NCBI RefSeq assembly: GCF_000702265.1
Contig: NZ_JNKZ01000011.1
Coordinates: 62,001 to 126,000 of the forward strand
Source of the DNA: Butyrivibrio sp. NC2002
Lineage (GTDB): Bacteria > Bacillota > Clostridia > Lachnospirales > Lachnospiraceae
Direction of reading: 5' to 3'
DNA length: 64,000 nt
Position numbers and translations under genes: made by a program. Below the pieces are notes generated by a model. That model was not told the DNA's origin. It made no database searches and saw only the letters and a program-made list of their open reading frames with translations. The number at the start of each line of letters is the position of its first letter. Within the stretch, counting starts at the first letter, position 1. This document shows positions 25,189 to 34,450 of the stretch, piece by piece.

Positions 25189-25971
25189 CTATATAAGAGC
25201 AAAATGTTTCATCGCATTGCTTATACCGTTATTTTCAAGGGATGTGGTAATGTAGTCGGCATAAGCACTAAGATCATGATATGTTTCACCCATTGCGATC
25301 CCGGTTCCTGCGGCTACAAGCATATCTATGTCATTTACACTGTCTCCGAATGAAAAAGTATTCTTAATATCCTCTCCCAAAAGCTCGCAGACCTTTTTGA
25401 TTCCGGTTCCCTTGTTAAATCCTTTGGGTACCATCTCAACAACGGTATCTGTATGTACTATGTAATCATAGATATCTTCCAGCTTTTTAAAGCATTCGTC
25501 TCTTTTTTCAACAGAAACATCTGTTTTGCAGGACAGTTTCTGGATCTCCCATTTGCCCCATGAGTCTTTGATACCGCGAAGCATATCTCCCATCTCTCTT
25601 ATTACTTTCGCACCGTACATATCATCCTTAAAATCGTCTGTTTCAAGATAAAGATGCTTATGTCCTTCAAGAATAGGCTTAAAGTTATATCCCCATATAG
25701 TGTTAAGTGTATGGATAATGGTATCCGTGTCTATCATTTGGTTATAAATTACTTCATCATTGTACTCGATCATCGTCCCGCAAGCAGATACTATGCCGTC
25801 AAATCCGATGCCAAGAAGCTCCTTGTTTGTAACAAAGCCTCGTGATCTTCCTGTATTGATAAAGCATTTATGTCCGTTCTTTCTCGCCTTCCTGATGGCA
25901 TTTATGGTACTTTGGGGAATTTCATTTTTGTAATTCCACAAAGTGCCGTCTATATCAAAAAATAAAATCAT
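25189..25971 (-). CDS. Cof-type HAD-IIB sugar/nucleotide phosphatase
   Basis: The 260-residue protein has HAD motif I FFDIDGTLW (nucleophile Asp6), motif II FINTGRSR, a Lys in KGTGIKKVCELLG, and motif III/IV FGDSVNDIDMLVAA. The cap inserted in the middle is of type IIB. These enzymes hydrolyse sugar phosphates or small phosphorylated cofactors; substrate cannot be inferred. AGGATTGG lies before the ATG. It follows the permease gene by 19 bp and may be co-transcribed with it. Confidence 0.9.
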   Translation of the reverse strand: MILFFDIDGTLWNYKNEIPQSTINAIRKARKNGHKCFINTGRSRGFVTNKELLGIGFDGIVSACGTMIEYNDEVIYNQMIDTDTIIHTLNTIWGYNFKPILEGHKHLYLETDDFKDDMYGAKVIREMGDMLRGIKDSWGKWEIQKLSCKTDVSVEKRDECFKKLEDIYDYIVHTDTVVEMVPKGFNKGTGIKKVCELLGEDIKNTFSFGDSVNDIDMLVAAGTGIAMGETYHDLSAYADYITTSLENNGISNAMKHFALI

Positions 25972-25989
25972 AAATCCAATCCTAAACTA

Positions 25990-27258
25990 TTATCTCCAAA
26001 GTCCCCAGAGGAATACGTAAGCTCCTATAACAGCAGCAAGTGTAAAGGGAATACCAATTCTTGCAAAGTCCTTAAAACTTACTTCATAGCCTTCTTTTCT
26101 AAGCATTCCTACACCTGCGATGTTGCAGCTTGCACCTACAGGAGTGATATTTCCTCCAAGTGTTGCTCCGCACAGGAGTCCAAAATAAAGAAGATACGGC
26201 TCTATTCCAAGAGCAAGTGTTACGCCCTGAAGTACAGGAAGCATTGTCGCAACATAAGGAATGTTATCGATAAATGCAGATATAAGTACAGAACCCCATA
26301 CAACTATTGTAAAGAGAACAAAGAGATTATTTCCGCCTGCAGTTACAATGAGATTCGCAAGATCATCTACGAGTCCTACATTTGTAACACCGCCTATTAC
26401 CATGAAAAGTCCTGTAAGAAGGAGGACTGTATCATAGTCAAGATTCTTTACAACCTTAGTAATGCGTTCAAAATCATGATCCTTGATATACTCCCAAGCC
26501 ATTCCGACAAGTGAGCAAACAAGACAGATCATACCGTTTGTGATCTCAGGTTTATTTTCTATAAAAGAAGCTCCCATAAGAAGTACTACATGGGCAACCA
26601 TCATAATTGTAGGAACGTAATCGGTTACCACAGTCTTTTCCGTAGATGAAACGGGCTCTTTGTCCTTTCTAAAGAGGATCATCATGATCGGAACCGTAAG
26701 AATAGCGCCAAGCTCAACTGCAAAGAATATGCCAGGTCTCTTATTCATCCAGAAGAAGTCCATAAAGTCCATTCCGGCATAAGCACCAAGCATGATTGAT
26801 GTTGTATCACCTACAAGTGTCGCTGCTCCCTGAAGGTTTGATGAAACCGCAATTGAAATTATCATGGGAACAGGGTTTATCTTAAGCTTTTTACAGATTG
26901 CAAGTCCGACAGGGGCAACCATAAGAAGTGTAGCCACATTGTCGATAAATGCAGATATTATGCCCGAAAAAAGAGACATAAAAATTGTTACCCACATTAC
27001 ATTGGGAGCAAGATCAAGAAGCTTGTCCGCTATAAGATTAGGCATCTTGGATTCGATAAAGTAGTCAACAAGCAGCAATGTTCCGAATATCATAAGAAGA
27101 ACATTCCAGTCAACTACCTCCAAAACTTCTGTGTAAGGAAGAATGCCGGTAACAATATAGATTCCCGCAACAACAAGTGCTATGATCGCACGTCTTTTCG
27201 GAAATGCAATAAGTCCTACATACATTGCAATAAATAAAATGATTGCCAGTGTTTTCAT
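25990..27258 (-). CDS. ArsB/NhaD-type anion or Na+/H+ antiporter family permease
   Basis: A 422-residue membrane protein with about 11-12 helices and two inverted, repeated signatures: SAFIDNVATLLMVAPVG and SAFIDNIPYVATMLPV, as in the ion-transporter superfamily (ArsB, NhaD, CitM, SLC13). The second half has GLLCGATLGGNITPVGASCN. Whether it carries arsenite, a dicarboxylate or Na+/H+ is not decided by sequence; no arsR or arsC is nearby. Aligns well over full family length. Confidence 0.88.
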   Translation of the reverse strand: MKTLAIILFIAMYVGLIAFPKRRAIIALVVAGIYIVTGILPYTEVLEVVDWNVLLMIFGTLLLVDYFIESKMPNLIADKLLDLAPNVMWVTIFMSLFSGIISAFIDNVATLLMVAPVGLAICKKLKINPVPMIISIAVSSNLQGAATLVGDTTSIMLGAYAGMDFMDFFWMNKRPGIFFAVELGAILTVPIMMILFRKDKEPVSSTEKTVVTDYVPTIMMVAHVVLLMGASFIENKPEITNGMICLVCSLVGMAWEYIKDHDFERITKVVKNLDYDTVLLLTGLFMVIGGVTNVGLVDDLANLIVTAGGNNLFVLFTIVVWGSVLISAFIDNIPYVATMLPVLQGVTLALGIEPYLLYFGLLCGATLGGNITPVGASCNIAGVGMLRKEGYEVSFKDFARIGIPFTLAAVIGAYVFLWGLWR

Positions 27259-27366
27259 TAGATAATAATCCTTTCAGTATCAGTTTTTAAGTAGAACATT
27301 GCAGTCATTTCTGCAAAATCCTGTTAATTATATCATGTTTATGCTCTTGTGAACCATTAAATCAAA

Positions 27367-28704
27367 TTAATCGAATTTCCTAAGCTCTGAATATGCCAGC
27401 GGCACTGTAATTACAAGTGAGAGTATATCTGCTACCGCCTGTGTTATTTCAACGCCGAATATTCCAAATACTCTTGGAAGTATAAGGATCAGAGGTATAA
27501 AGAAAATACCGTTTCTTGCAGACGAAGTGATCGTTGCTTTCATTCCTTTTCCAATGGACTGAAGCATCATGTTGCTTATAACTATGCATCCGCTTAAGGG
27601 AAGAGTTGCCGCCTGCCATCTAAGCGCAACTGCTCCAACAGCTATAACATCAGGATCTTTTCTGAAAACAGAAATGATAAAAGGAGCATTGATAAAGCAC
27701 AAAACGCCTATCACTGTAAGAAATATCGTCGAATACTTAACGCAGAAGAAATATCCTTCCTTTACCCTCTTCTTAAGACCTGCTCCGTAATTAAAAGAGC
27801 ACACAGGCTGATACCCTTGTCCAAATCCGATAAGAGCTGAGGCCATCATCATCATGACTCTGGTAGTAACGGACATACCCGCGATCGCAGCATCCCCGCC
27901 CAGACTTCCTGCCGCTTTGTTTAAAAGAAGCGTCGAAAGCGCAGCAAGCCCCTGTCTGAATAATGAAGGTGCCCCTCCGTTTATTATTTCCTTGATAAAA
28001 TGAAAATTGATATGAACGTTACTTAGATGGATCCTAATGTTACCGCCTTTTTTGCTTCCAATGTAGAGAACAGCAAAGCTGGTAATCTGTCCCATGATCG
28101 TCGCAATTGCAGCGCCTGAAACACCCATTTTGAATCCTAGAATAAGAAGCGGATCAAGTATCAGATTCATAAGCGCACCGCTCATAAGACCTGCCATTGC
28201 ATATACGGCACTTCCCTGAAATCTAAGCTGATTGTTTATGACAAACTGCCCGGTCATAAACGGTGCTCCAATGAGGATTATCCTCATGTAATTTCTGGTA
28301 TCTTCAAGAGTGGTCTCTGTAGAACCGATCAGTCTCGCTAAATCGTCAATAAAAAAATTGCCAGCTACAGCCATTACAATGCCCATCAAAATGGCAAGTG
28401 CAAAGCCCGTAGCTGCCATATTACTTGCTTCTTCGTTATTTCCTGCGCCAAGCATTCTCGATAAATAATTACCGGAGCCATGTCCAAAGAAGAATCCAAG
28501 AGCCTGGATAAGAGCCATTACGGTAAATACAAGTCCAACAGCTGCGGTTGCTTCCGTAGATATTTTTCCAACAAAAAATGTATCAGCAGTATTGTAAATT
28601 GCAGTCACCAGCATGCTTATAATTGTGGGTATCGCCAGCTTGATTATGAGCTCGGGAACCGGCGTCTGTATCATCATCTCCCGTCTTCTTTGGTTTTTAT
28701 CCAT
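27367..28704 (-). CDS. MATE family multidrug/metabolite exporter
   Basis: A 445-residue, 12-helix transporter with two MATE halves: KLAIPTIISMLVTAIYNTAD at residues 22-41 and the matching second half starting NGGAPSLFRQGLAALSTL. These are Na+- or H+-coupled exporters of cationic drugs or metabolites. The GMSVTTRVMMMMASALIGFG and GQGYQPVCSFNYGAG motifs are typical. It ends 36 bp from the upstream anti-sigma gene, so co-transcription is possible. Confidence 0.93.
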   Translation of the reverse strand: MDKNQRRREMMIQTPVPELIIKLAIPTIISMLVTAIYNTADTFFVGKISTEATAAVGLVFTVMALIQALGFFFGHGSGNYLSRMLGAGNNEEASNMAATGFALAILMGIVMAVAGNFFIDDLARLIGSTETTLEDTRNYMRIILIGAPFMTGQFVINNQLRFQGSAVYAMAGLMSGALMNLILDPLLILGFKMGVSGAAIATIMGQITSFAVLYIGSKKGGNIRIHLSNVHINFHFIKEIINGGAPSLFRQGLAALSTLLLNKAAGSLGGDAAIAGMSVTTRVMMMMASALIGFGQGYQPVCSFNYGAGLKKRVKEGYFFCVKYSTIFLTVIGVLCFINAPFIISVFRKDPDVIAVGAVALRWQAATLPLSGCIVISNMMLQSIGKGMKATITSSARNGIFFIPLILILPRVFGIFGVEITQAVADILSLVITVPLAYSELRKFD

Positions 28705-28740
28705 AAATCCTACTCTTGTTAATATTATTATTAAGGGAAA

Positions 28741-29148
28741 TCACATTCCCTTCTTGATCCTTAGAATATTCTGCCCATTCTTATACTCATATTCCACATC
28801 ATCCATGCTCTTCTTAACCATGAATATTCCAAGTCCTCCTATCTGCCTCTCTTCAGCAGATAGAGATACATCAGGATCTTCCTTGGCAAGCGGATCATAC
28901 GGAACACCATTGTCAATGAAAGTCAGAACAGCAGAAAGCGGTTCTTTTATAATTTCAACTCTGATAGTCGCATTCCCAGTCTCAGGGCTATATGCATAAT
29001 GAGCTATATTGACAAAAATCTCTTCAACCGCAACATCTATCTGCATCTGAATTTTCATACTGCATCCGACTTCTTCGATCTGTTCATCAACAAATGCAAG
29101 TACTTCATTCAAATTTTCAACTTTTGCCTCAATATCGAGTTGTCGCAT
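28741..29148 (-). CDS. RsbW-like anti-sigma regulatory factor (HATPase_c_2)
   Basis: A 135-residue stand-alone GHKL ATPase domain with N box VEEIFVNIAHYAY, G1 FIDNGVPYDP and G2 GGLGIFMVKKSMD. RsbW/SpoIIAB-type proteins are serine kinases acting on an anti-anti-sigma partner. No partner STAS protein or sigma factor is encoded next to it. Its relation to the downstream MATE gene is only positional. GAGGGGAA precedes the ATG. Confidence 0.88.
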   Translation of the reverse strand: MRQLDIEAKVENLNEVLAFVDEQIEEVGCSMKIQMQIDVAVEEIFVNIAHYAYSPETGNATIRVEIIKEPLSAVLTFIDNGVPYDPLAKEDPDVSLSAEERQIGGLGIFMVKKSMDDVEYEYKNGQNILRIKKGM

Positions 29149-29238
29149 ATTAGTTTCCCCTCATCTAAAAAACTCTATTTGCGCTACATTATAATTATAA
29201 ACTCTTTTGCGTCAAAAAAACACCAAAAAATTATTAAA

Positions 29239-30750
29239 TTATAAATACATTTTTCTTTTTCTCTCAATCATTTGGCTTATGTCGTTCATATAAAGGGTCA
29301 CATCCTTTACATTATCGCATCTTTCAATGCGTCCATCCCCATAAACTCTCTTTGAAACAGTACCTGCTCCAAGCGCAACTATAGACTGCACCTCTTCCAT
29401 CATAAGAATATTGTAAATACCGGCTTTTCCTTCCTCTGCATAACCTGTATTTTCCAGATTTCCGGAGATGTTTTTCTGTCTGTACATGTAGTAAGGCATA
29501 AGCCCCATACTGCGCGCACCGGCAGCAGCTATTTCCATCATCCTTCCCGTATCACTCTCAAGGAAGTACCCTTCATTTCTTATATGCTCCGCAAGTCGTG
29601 AACCCCGCTTTACAGAAAGAGAATGAACCGTAAGATCATTTGGTCTTAGCTTTTCTATCTCGCGCATGGTATGCTCCACATCGCTAAGCTCTTCTCCCGG
29701 AAGTCCCAGGATAATGTCCATATTTATATTATCAAAGCCTTCTTCCCTGGCCATATTGTAGGCATCCACAAACTGAGCTACGCTGTGCTGCCTTCCAATT
29801 CTCTTTAATGTCTCATCGCTCATCGTCTGAGGATTTACAGATATCCTCGAAACGCCGCACTCCTTCATGGCTCTTAATTTATCTCTTGTTATGGAATCGG
29901 GTCTTCCGGACTCAACTGTAAATTCAGAAATATTACTGATGTCAATTTTATTGCCAAGATATCCTATAAGCCTTCTTATCTGGTCGGGCTCCAAAGTCGT
30001 GGGTGTGCCTCCGCCTATGTATACGGAGTTGACCTTTTTATTGCCAAAAGCTTCAGCCACGAAGTCGATTTCCTTTTCAAGACAGGTCAGATAATCTCCG
30101 ACTCTCTTAGCCCACGTAACTATCGGGAATGAAGTAAATGAGCAGTACAGGCATGTCGTAGGACAAAAAGGAATTCCTATATATATGCTATAGCCGTCCT
30201 CATGATCGATCGAGTCAAGGATTGCCTTTTCCCTTTTGGCAATTCCAAGAGATAAATCTATTTTTTCATCGGATACAAAAAATGTATCCTTCATGTATTC
30301 CCTTATCTCATCGGAATTTTTGCCCTCATAGAGCATCTGCATGGGAATCCTTGTAGGTCTTATTCCGGTAAGTGCTCCCCATGGCAGTTCGTGTCCGACT
30401 TTTTGTGAAAGCTGGCTGTACATAAGCTGCTTCAAAGCATTTTTAGGTGTGCTCTTAGATGCTTTAGTCCCATTTGTGGAATTATCGGAAAGGTCATTAT
30501 CTTCTGTAAATTGCGCCTTCCCTTCCTGGAGCTTTTCACCGTTTTCCAGGATTATCATCTCCACATTCTTATTCTCATCATCAAAGATCATATCTATCTT
30601 AAAGATTTCTTTTTCAAGACTTCCGTTTTCCTTCTTTGCCTCTATCTCTTCTTTTGTCAAAACAAGAACATCTTCTGCAGGATAGAATGCCTTCACAAGA
30701 GAATGGATGTCATATTTAAATCTGTCTTTACTTACTTCTACTAAAATCAA
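29239..30750 (-). CDS. hemZ: HemZ-family oxygen-independent coproporphyrinogen oxidase-like radical SAM protein
   Basis: A 503-residue radical SAM protein with the cluster motif CPTTCLYC inside GIPFCPTTCLYCSFTSFP (about 193-210), GGGTPTTLEP and GRQHSVAQFVDAYNMAREEG as in the HemN/HemZ/HemW group; the N-terminal ~170-residue extension (LPWGALTGIRPTRIPMQML) is specific to HemZ of Firmicutes. Real substrate in anaerobes without heme synthesis genes is uncertain. The start codon is TTG at 30750 with AAAGGAAG 11 bases upstream. It is 17 bp from the metallohydrolase gene upstream. Confidence 0.9.
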   Translation of the reverse strand: MILVEVSKDRFKYDIHSLVKAFYPAEDVLVLTKEEIEAKKENGSLEKEIFKIDMIFDDENKNVEMIILENGEKLQEGKAQFTEDNDLSDNSTNGTKASKSTPKNALKQLMYSQLSQKVGHELPWGALTGIRPTRIPMQMLYEGKNSDEIREYMKDTFFVSDEKIDLSLGIAKREKAILDSIDHEDGYSIYIGIPFCPTTCLYCSFTSFPIVTWAKRVGDYLTCLEKEIDFVAEAFGNKKVNSVYIGGGTPTTLEPDQIRRLIGYLGNKIDISNISEFTVESGRPDSITRDKLRAMKECGVSRISVNPQTMSDETLKRIGRQHSVAQFVDAYNMAREEGFDNINMDIILGLPGEELSDVEHTMREIEKLRPNDLTVHSLSVKRGSRLAEHIRNEGYFLESDTGRMMEIAAAGARSMGLMPYYMYRQKNISGNLENTGYAEEGKAGIYNILMMEEVQSIVALGAGTVSKRVYGDGRIERCDNVKDVTLYMNDISQMIERKRKMYL

Positions 30751-30767
30751 TTTCTTTAGAACTTCCT

Positions 30768-31448
30768 TTATAAAAATGAATTGTATTTTTTCTCATAGCC
30801 AATGGTCGTGGCCGGTCCGTGCCCCGGATATACTATTGTTTCATCAGGCAAAACAAGAAGCTTTTCCCTGCACGATCTGACAAGCGTGCTCATTGATCCT
30901 CCGGGAAAATCAGTCCTTCCGACCGAACCCTCAAAAAGTGTATCTCCGCTTATCAGTATCCCATCTTCATAAAAATAATAACAGCAGCTTCCTTCCGTAT
31001 GTCCCGGAGTTGCAAGAAGTCTGAACTTAAGACCTGCTGCAGACAATTCCTCATTATCCTTCAAAAATCCATCCGGATTTACAGTAAGATTTAACCCATA
31101 ATCAGCAGATAGGTTGTACTCTGTATCCTCGCAGAGGCGCTTTTCATTTTCATAGCAGTAAACCTTTGCACCCGATAGTTCCGCAAGCTCTTTCACGCCG
31201 CCTATATGATCAAAATGCGCGTGGGTAAGGTATATCGCTTCTACGCAAAAGTTTCTGTCCTTAAGTGCTTCGTATATTCTGTCCCCGCTGTCTGCAGGAT
31301 CAAAGAAAACAACGGGTGTTGGCTCATCTGTACCTGTGCCCGCTTCATGGTCTTTTCCGTCTTCCTTATAAACAAAATAGCAATTAGTCTGCACCATTCC
31401 AAGCATCATAGAACCAACTGCAGCTTCGCCTATCTCTCTTTTTTTCAT
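30768..31448 (-). CDS. Metallo-beta-lactamase-fold hydrolase (glyoxalase II-like)
   Basis: A 226-residue MBL-fold enzyme with THAHFDHIGG (HxHxDH), TPGHTEGSCCYY, SGDTLFEGSVGRTDFPGG and a C-terminal YPGHGPATTIG, the pattern of small YcbL/GloB-like hydrolases with a binuclear metal site. Substrate unknown; thioester hydrolysis is a guess from relatives. GGTGGAG precedes the ATG. Encoded between the rel terminator and hemZ. Confidence 0.9.
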   Translation of the reverse strand: MKKREIGEAAVGSMMLGMVQTNCYFVYKEDGKDHEAGTGTDEPTPVVFFDPADSGDRIYEALKDRNFCVEAIYLTHAHFDHIGGVKELAELSGAKVYCYENEKRLCEDTEYNLSADYGLNLTVNPDGFLKDNEELSAAGLKFRLLATPGHTEGSCCYYFYEDGILISGDTLFEGSVGRTDFPGGSMSTLVRSCREKLLVLPDETIVYPGHGPATTIGYEKKYNSFL

Positions 31449-31459
31449 ATATACTCCAC

Positions 31460-31493
31460 CAATAAAATATACTGAGCATTTAGCTCAGTATAT
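31460..31493 (-). terminator. Terminator of apt-rel
   Basis: Perfect 11-bp stem ATATACTGAGC/GCTCAGTATAT (31467-31477 and 31483-31493) with loop ATTTA, followed on the minus strand by TTTTATT. The 5' arm begins at the last base of the rel stop codon. Confidence 0.85.
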
Positions 31494-33772
31494 CAACCTG
31501 TTGTTCTCTCTATATCAATAACGCTATCGATATTTCTTATCTTATCAACAATTTCGCCAAGTTCTTCTCTGCTGGCTACCTGGAAAGATGTCTCCATTGT
31601 AGCAAGTCCCTGTTTGCTGGTCCTAGTGTTCATGGAAATGATATCAACATTCTTTTCAGTAAGAGCCCTTGATACATCTGCAAGAAGTCCGGGTCTGTTA
31701 TTTGCAAATATGTTAATAGTCGCAACATATTTTTCGCCAAGCGCTCTGCTCTCCCATTTGGCCTCAATGAGTCTTGTCCTGTCTTCACTTTGCATGTTCT
31801 GGACGTTTACGCAGTCTTTTCTGTGAATAGAAACTCCTCGGCCTCTTGTGACAAATCCGACAATCGGATCTCCGGGAACAGGATTGCAGCACTTCGAAAA
31901 TCTTACAGCAACATCATGGATGCCTTTAACGATAATGGCACTTCCGCTACTGCTGACCTTCGGAGTAACACTCGTCTCCGCAACCGCAAGAAGAACTTCC
32001 TCATCTGTAATATTCCTCTTGTGATCCTTATCGTACAGTTCAAGTATCTTGTTTACGACCTGGCCTTCCTTTAGTCCGCCATGTCCAATTGCAGCAAGGA
32101 TCGCATCCCAGCTGTGGAAACCATACTTCCTGACAATGATTTCCTGATACTCCTGCTTCATCACACTGTAAATGTCAATTCCTTTGGCTTTACAGTAATC
32201 AATCAAAAGTTCCTTACCCCTATTGATATTTTCTTCCTTGAACTCATGTCTGAACCACTGATTAATCTTGTTCTTAGTAGATGTGCTTCCGACAATACTA
32301 AGCCAGTCTCTGCTGGGTCCCTTTGAATTCTGGCTGGTAAGGATTTCTATTCTGTCACCGTTCTGGATCCTGTAATCAATAGGAACAAGCTTTCCGTTTA
32401 CCTTTGCTCCTATCATCTTATTTCCAACAGCACTATGTATGCTGTATGCAAAATCTATTGGTGTAGAGCCTGCAGGTAGATTCTTGACTTCGCCGTTTGG
32501 AGTAAAGCAGTATACATCCTCAGAAAACAGGTTCAGATCGCTCTTTAAGAGATTCATGAATTCCTGGTTATCCGACATGTCCTGTTGCCACTCCAGGATC
32601 TGTCTCAGCCATGTAAGCTTCTCTTCTTCCTGGCCTTCTACGTGCTTTCCGTCAGAAGCTTCTTTATATTTCCAATGCGCAGCAATACCGTATTCAGCTG
32701 CGCGGTGCATATCATAGGTTCTGATCTGTATTTCAAAGGGCTGTCCCGATGCGCCGATAAGAGTCGTATGAAGCGACTGATACATATTGGGCTTGGGCAT
32801 CGCAATATAGTCCTTGAATCGTCCGGGAATAGGCTTATACAGCTCATGGATAACACCAAGAGATGCATAGCAGTCCTTTACGGAATCGACTATTATCCTG
32901 ACAGCAAACAGATCGTATATCTGATCCAGAGTTTTACCCTGGTTGTGCATTTTCTTATATATACTGAAAAAGTGTTTTACTCTTCCGTTTACTTCGCCGT
33001 TTATTCCGGCATTTTTAATGTGATTTTTTACTTCATCACATATCTCGTCAACATATTTTTCACGCTCAATCTTTCTCTGCGCAACTCTCTTTACAAGATC
33101 GTAGTAAATATCCGGTTCAAGATATTTAAGTGAAAGGTCATCAAGCTCAATCTTGATCTTGCTGATACCAAGCCTTCCCGCTATAGGGCTGTATATATCA
33201 AGTGTTTCCTGCGCGATCCTCTGCTGCTTTTCAGGCGGCATATGCTTGAGAGTACGCATATTATGCAGTCTGTCCGCAAGCTTTATAAGGATTACTCTGA
33301 TATCCTTTGCCATTGCAAGGAACATCTTTCTAAGGTTCTGAGCCTGCATCTCCATCTGATCGGGAGTTTTCTTTGCATAATCTCCGGAAAGAGCAAGGCT
33401 CTGCAACTTGGTCACACCGTCTACAAGAAGCGCAACATCTGCACCAAACTGCTCCTCAACCTGTTCCTTGGTATAGATAGTATCTTCAACGACATCGTGA
33501 AGAAGACCTGCTGCGATTGTTTCCTTATCAAGTTCCAGATCTGCAAGAATTATCGCAACGCAGAGCGGATGAATAATATAAGGCTCACCTGACTTTCGCA
33601 GTTGCTCCTTATGAGCCTCTGCGGCAGCCTGATAAGCCTTTTCAATAAGCGTAATGTCATCTGAAGGATGATATTTATGGACACGTTTAATAAGCCCTTC
33701 ATAAAGGGCTTCAGGGGTCTGAAACTCATCTATAGATTCAATTTTGCCGTCATCAAATTCTGTTGCCCCCAT
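31493..33772 (-). CDS. rel: Bifunctional (p)ppGpp synthetase/hydrolase Rel (RSH)
   Basis: Makes and degrades the alarmone (p)ppGpp. Residues 1-200 carry the HD hydrolase site (H92-D93-VV-E96-D97, HDVVEDT); the synthetase domain has RFKDYIAMPKPNMYQSLHT, where RFKD rather than ExDD marks a bifunctional Rel. TGS (about 410-470, VYCFTPNGEVKNLPAGSTPI) and C-terminal ACT domain (GLLADVSRALTEKNVDIISM) follow. 759 residues is full length. GGAGG precedes the ATG. apt lies 21 bp upstream, a frequent pairing linking purine salvage with alarmone metabolism. Confidence 0.97.
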   Translation of the reverse strand: MGATEFDDGKIESIDEFQTPEALYEGLIKRVHKYHPSDDITLIEKAYQAAAEAHKEQLRKSGEPYIIHPLCVAIILADLELDKETIAAGLLHDVVEDTIYTKEQVEEQFGADVALLVDGVTKLQSLALSGDYAKKTPDQMEMQAQNLRKMFLAMAKDIRVILIKLADRLHNMRTLKHMPPEKQQRIAQETLDIYSPIAGRLGISKIKIELDDLSLKYLEPDIYYDLVKRVAQRKIEREKYVDEICDEVKNHIKNAGINGEVNGRVKHFFSIYKKMHNQGKTLDQIYDLFAVRIIVDSVKDCYASLGVIHELYKPIPGRFKDYIAMPKPNMYQSLHTTLIGASGQPFEIQIRTYDMHRAAEYGIAAHWKYKEASDGKHVEGQEEEKLTWLRQILEWQQDMSDNQEFMNLLKSDLNLFSEDVYCFTPNGEVKNLPAGSTPIDFAYSIHSAVGNKMIGAKVNGKLVPIDYRIQNGDRIEILTSQNSKGPSRDWLSIVGSTSTKNKINQWFRHEFKEENINRGKELLIDYCKAKGIDIYSVMKQEYQEIIVRKYGFHSWDAILAAIGHGGLKEGQVVNKILELYDKDHKRNITDEEVLLAVAETSVTPKVSSSGSAIIVKGIHDVAVRFSKCCNPVPGDPIVGFVTRGRGVSIHRKDCVNVQNMQSEDRTRLIEAKWESRALGEKYVATINIFANNRPGLLADVSRALTEKNVDIISMNTRTSKQGLATMETSFQVASREELGEIVDKIRNIDSVIDIERTTG

Positions 33773-33793
33773 GTGTCCTCCAAATAACTGTTA

Positions 33794-34318
33794 TTATTTT
33801 CCTTCGTAAGAAAGTGCTGCATAAAGCTTATAAGGTGCGATAGCTTCTCTGCCCTTAAGTCCCTTAAGCTCCATCATTGTAAGAACACCTACAACTTCTC
33901 CGCCAAGGCGCTCAATAAGCTTGCACATAGCTTTAATAGTACCACCTGTAGCAATAAGGTCATCAACGATAAGAACCTTCTGACTGGGTTTGATGGAATC
34001 CTTGTGCATCTCAACTACAGCCTTGCCGTATTCAAGGTCATATGATTCCTCGATTGTATCCCAGGGAAGCTTGCCCTTTTTTCTGACCATAACAAAACCC
34101 TTGTGAAGATTGTATGCGATTGCTGTTCCGAAGATAAAGCCTCTTGACTCTGCTCCTACAACCACATCAAAATCGATATCTTTTACAAGATCCTGCATTT
34201 CATTTATAGCCATATGAAGTCCATCCGGATCCTGTAATACGCTTGTGATGTCGCGAAACATTACTCCCGGCTCAGGGAAATCCGGCACTGTTCTTACATA
34301 CTCATCTAATTTTTTCAT
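33794..34318 (-). CDS. apt: Adenine phosphoribosyltransferase
   Basis: Converts adenine and PRPP to AMP. The 174-residue protein has VVVGAESRGFIFGTAIAYNL and the PRPP loop VLIVDDLIATGGTIKAMCKL. I start it at ATG 34318 (MKKLDEYVRTVPDFPEPGV), which has AGAGGT upstream and the usual family length; the frame is open for 22 more codons. First gene of the apt-rel unit. Confidence 0.96.
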   Translation of the reverse strand: MKKLDEYVRTVPDFPEPGVMFRDITSVLQDPDGLHMAINEMQDLVKDIDFDVVVGAESRGFIFGTAIAYNLHKGFVMVRKKGKLPWDTIEESYDLEYGKAVVEMHKDSIKPSQKVLIVDDLIATGGTIKAMCKLIERLGGEVVGVLTMMELKGLKGREAIAPYKLYAALSYEGK

Positions 34319-34334
34319 TCTGTTACCTCTATAT

Positions 34335-34379
34335 CTTTTAATAAAATCATCCTGCATATATAAACAATACATGCAGGAT
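34335..34379 (-). terminator. Terminator between the acidic lipoprotein gene and apt
   Basis: Minus-strand stem ATCCTGCAT/ATGCAGGAT with a 13-base AT-rich loop, followed by GATTTTATT. The T-tract is interrupted, so termination may be partial. Confidence 0.6.
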
Positions 34380-34450
34380 ATCAATATAATTAACTAAATA
34401 ATTATAGCATTTTTTCCAAAAAATAGAAACATAATAATTATTGGCAGGTT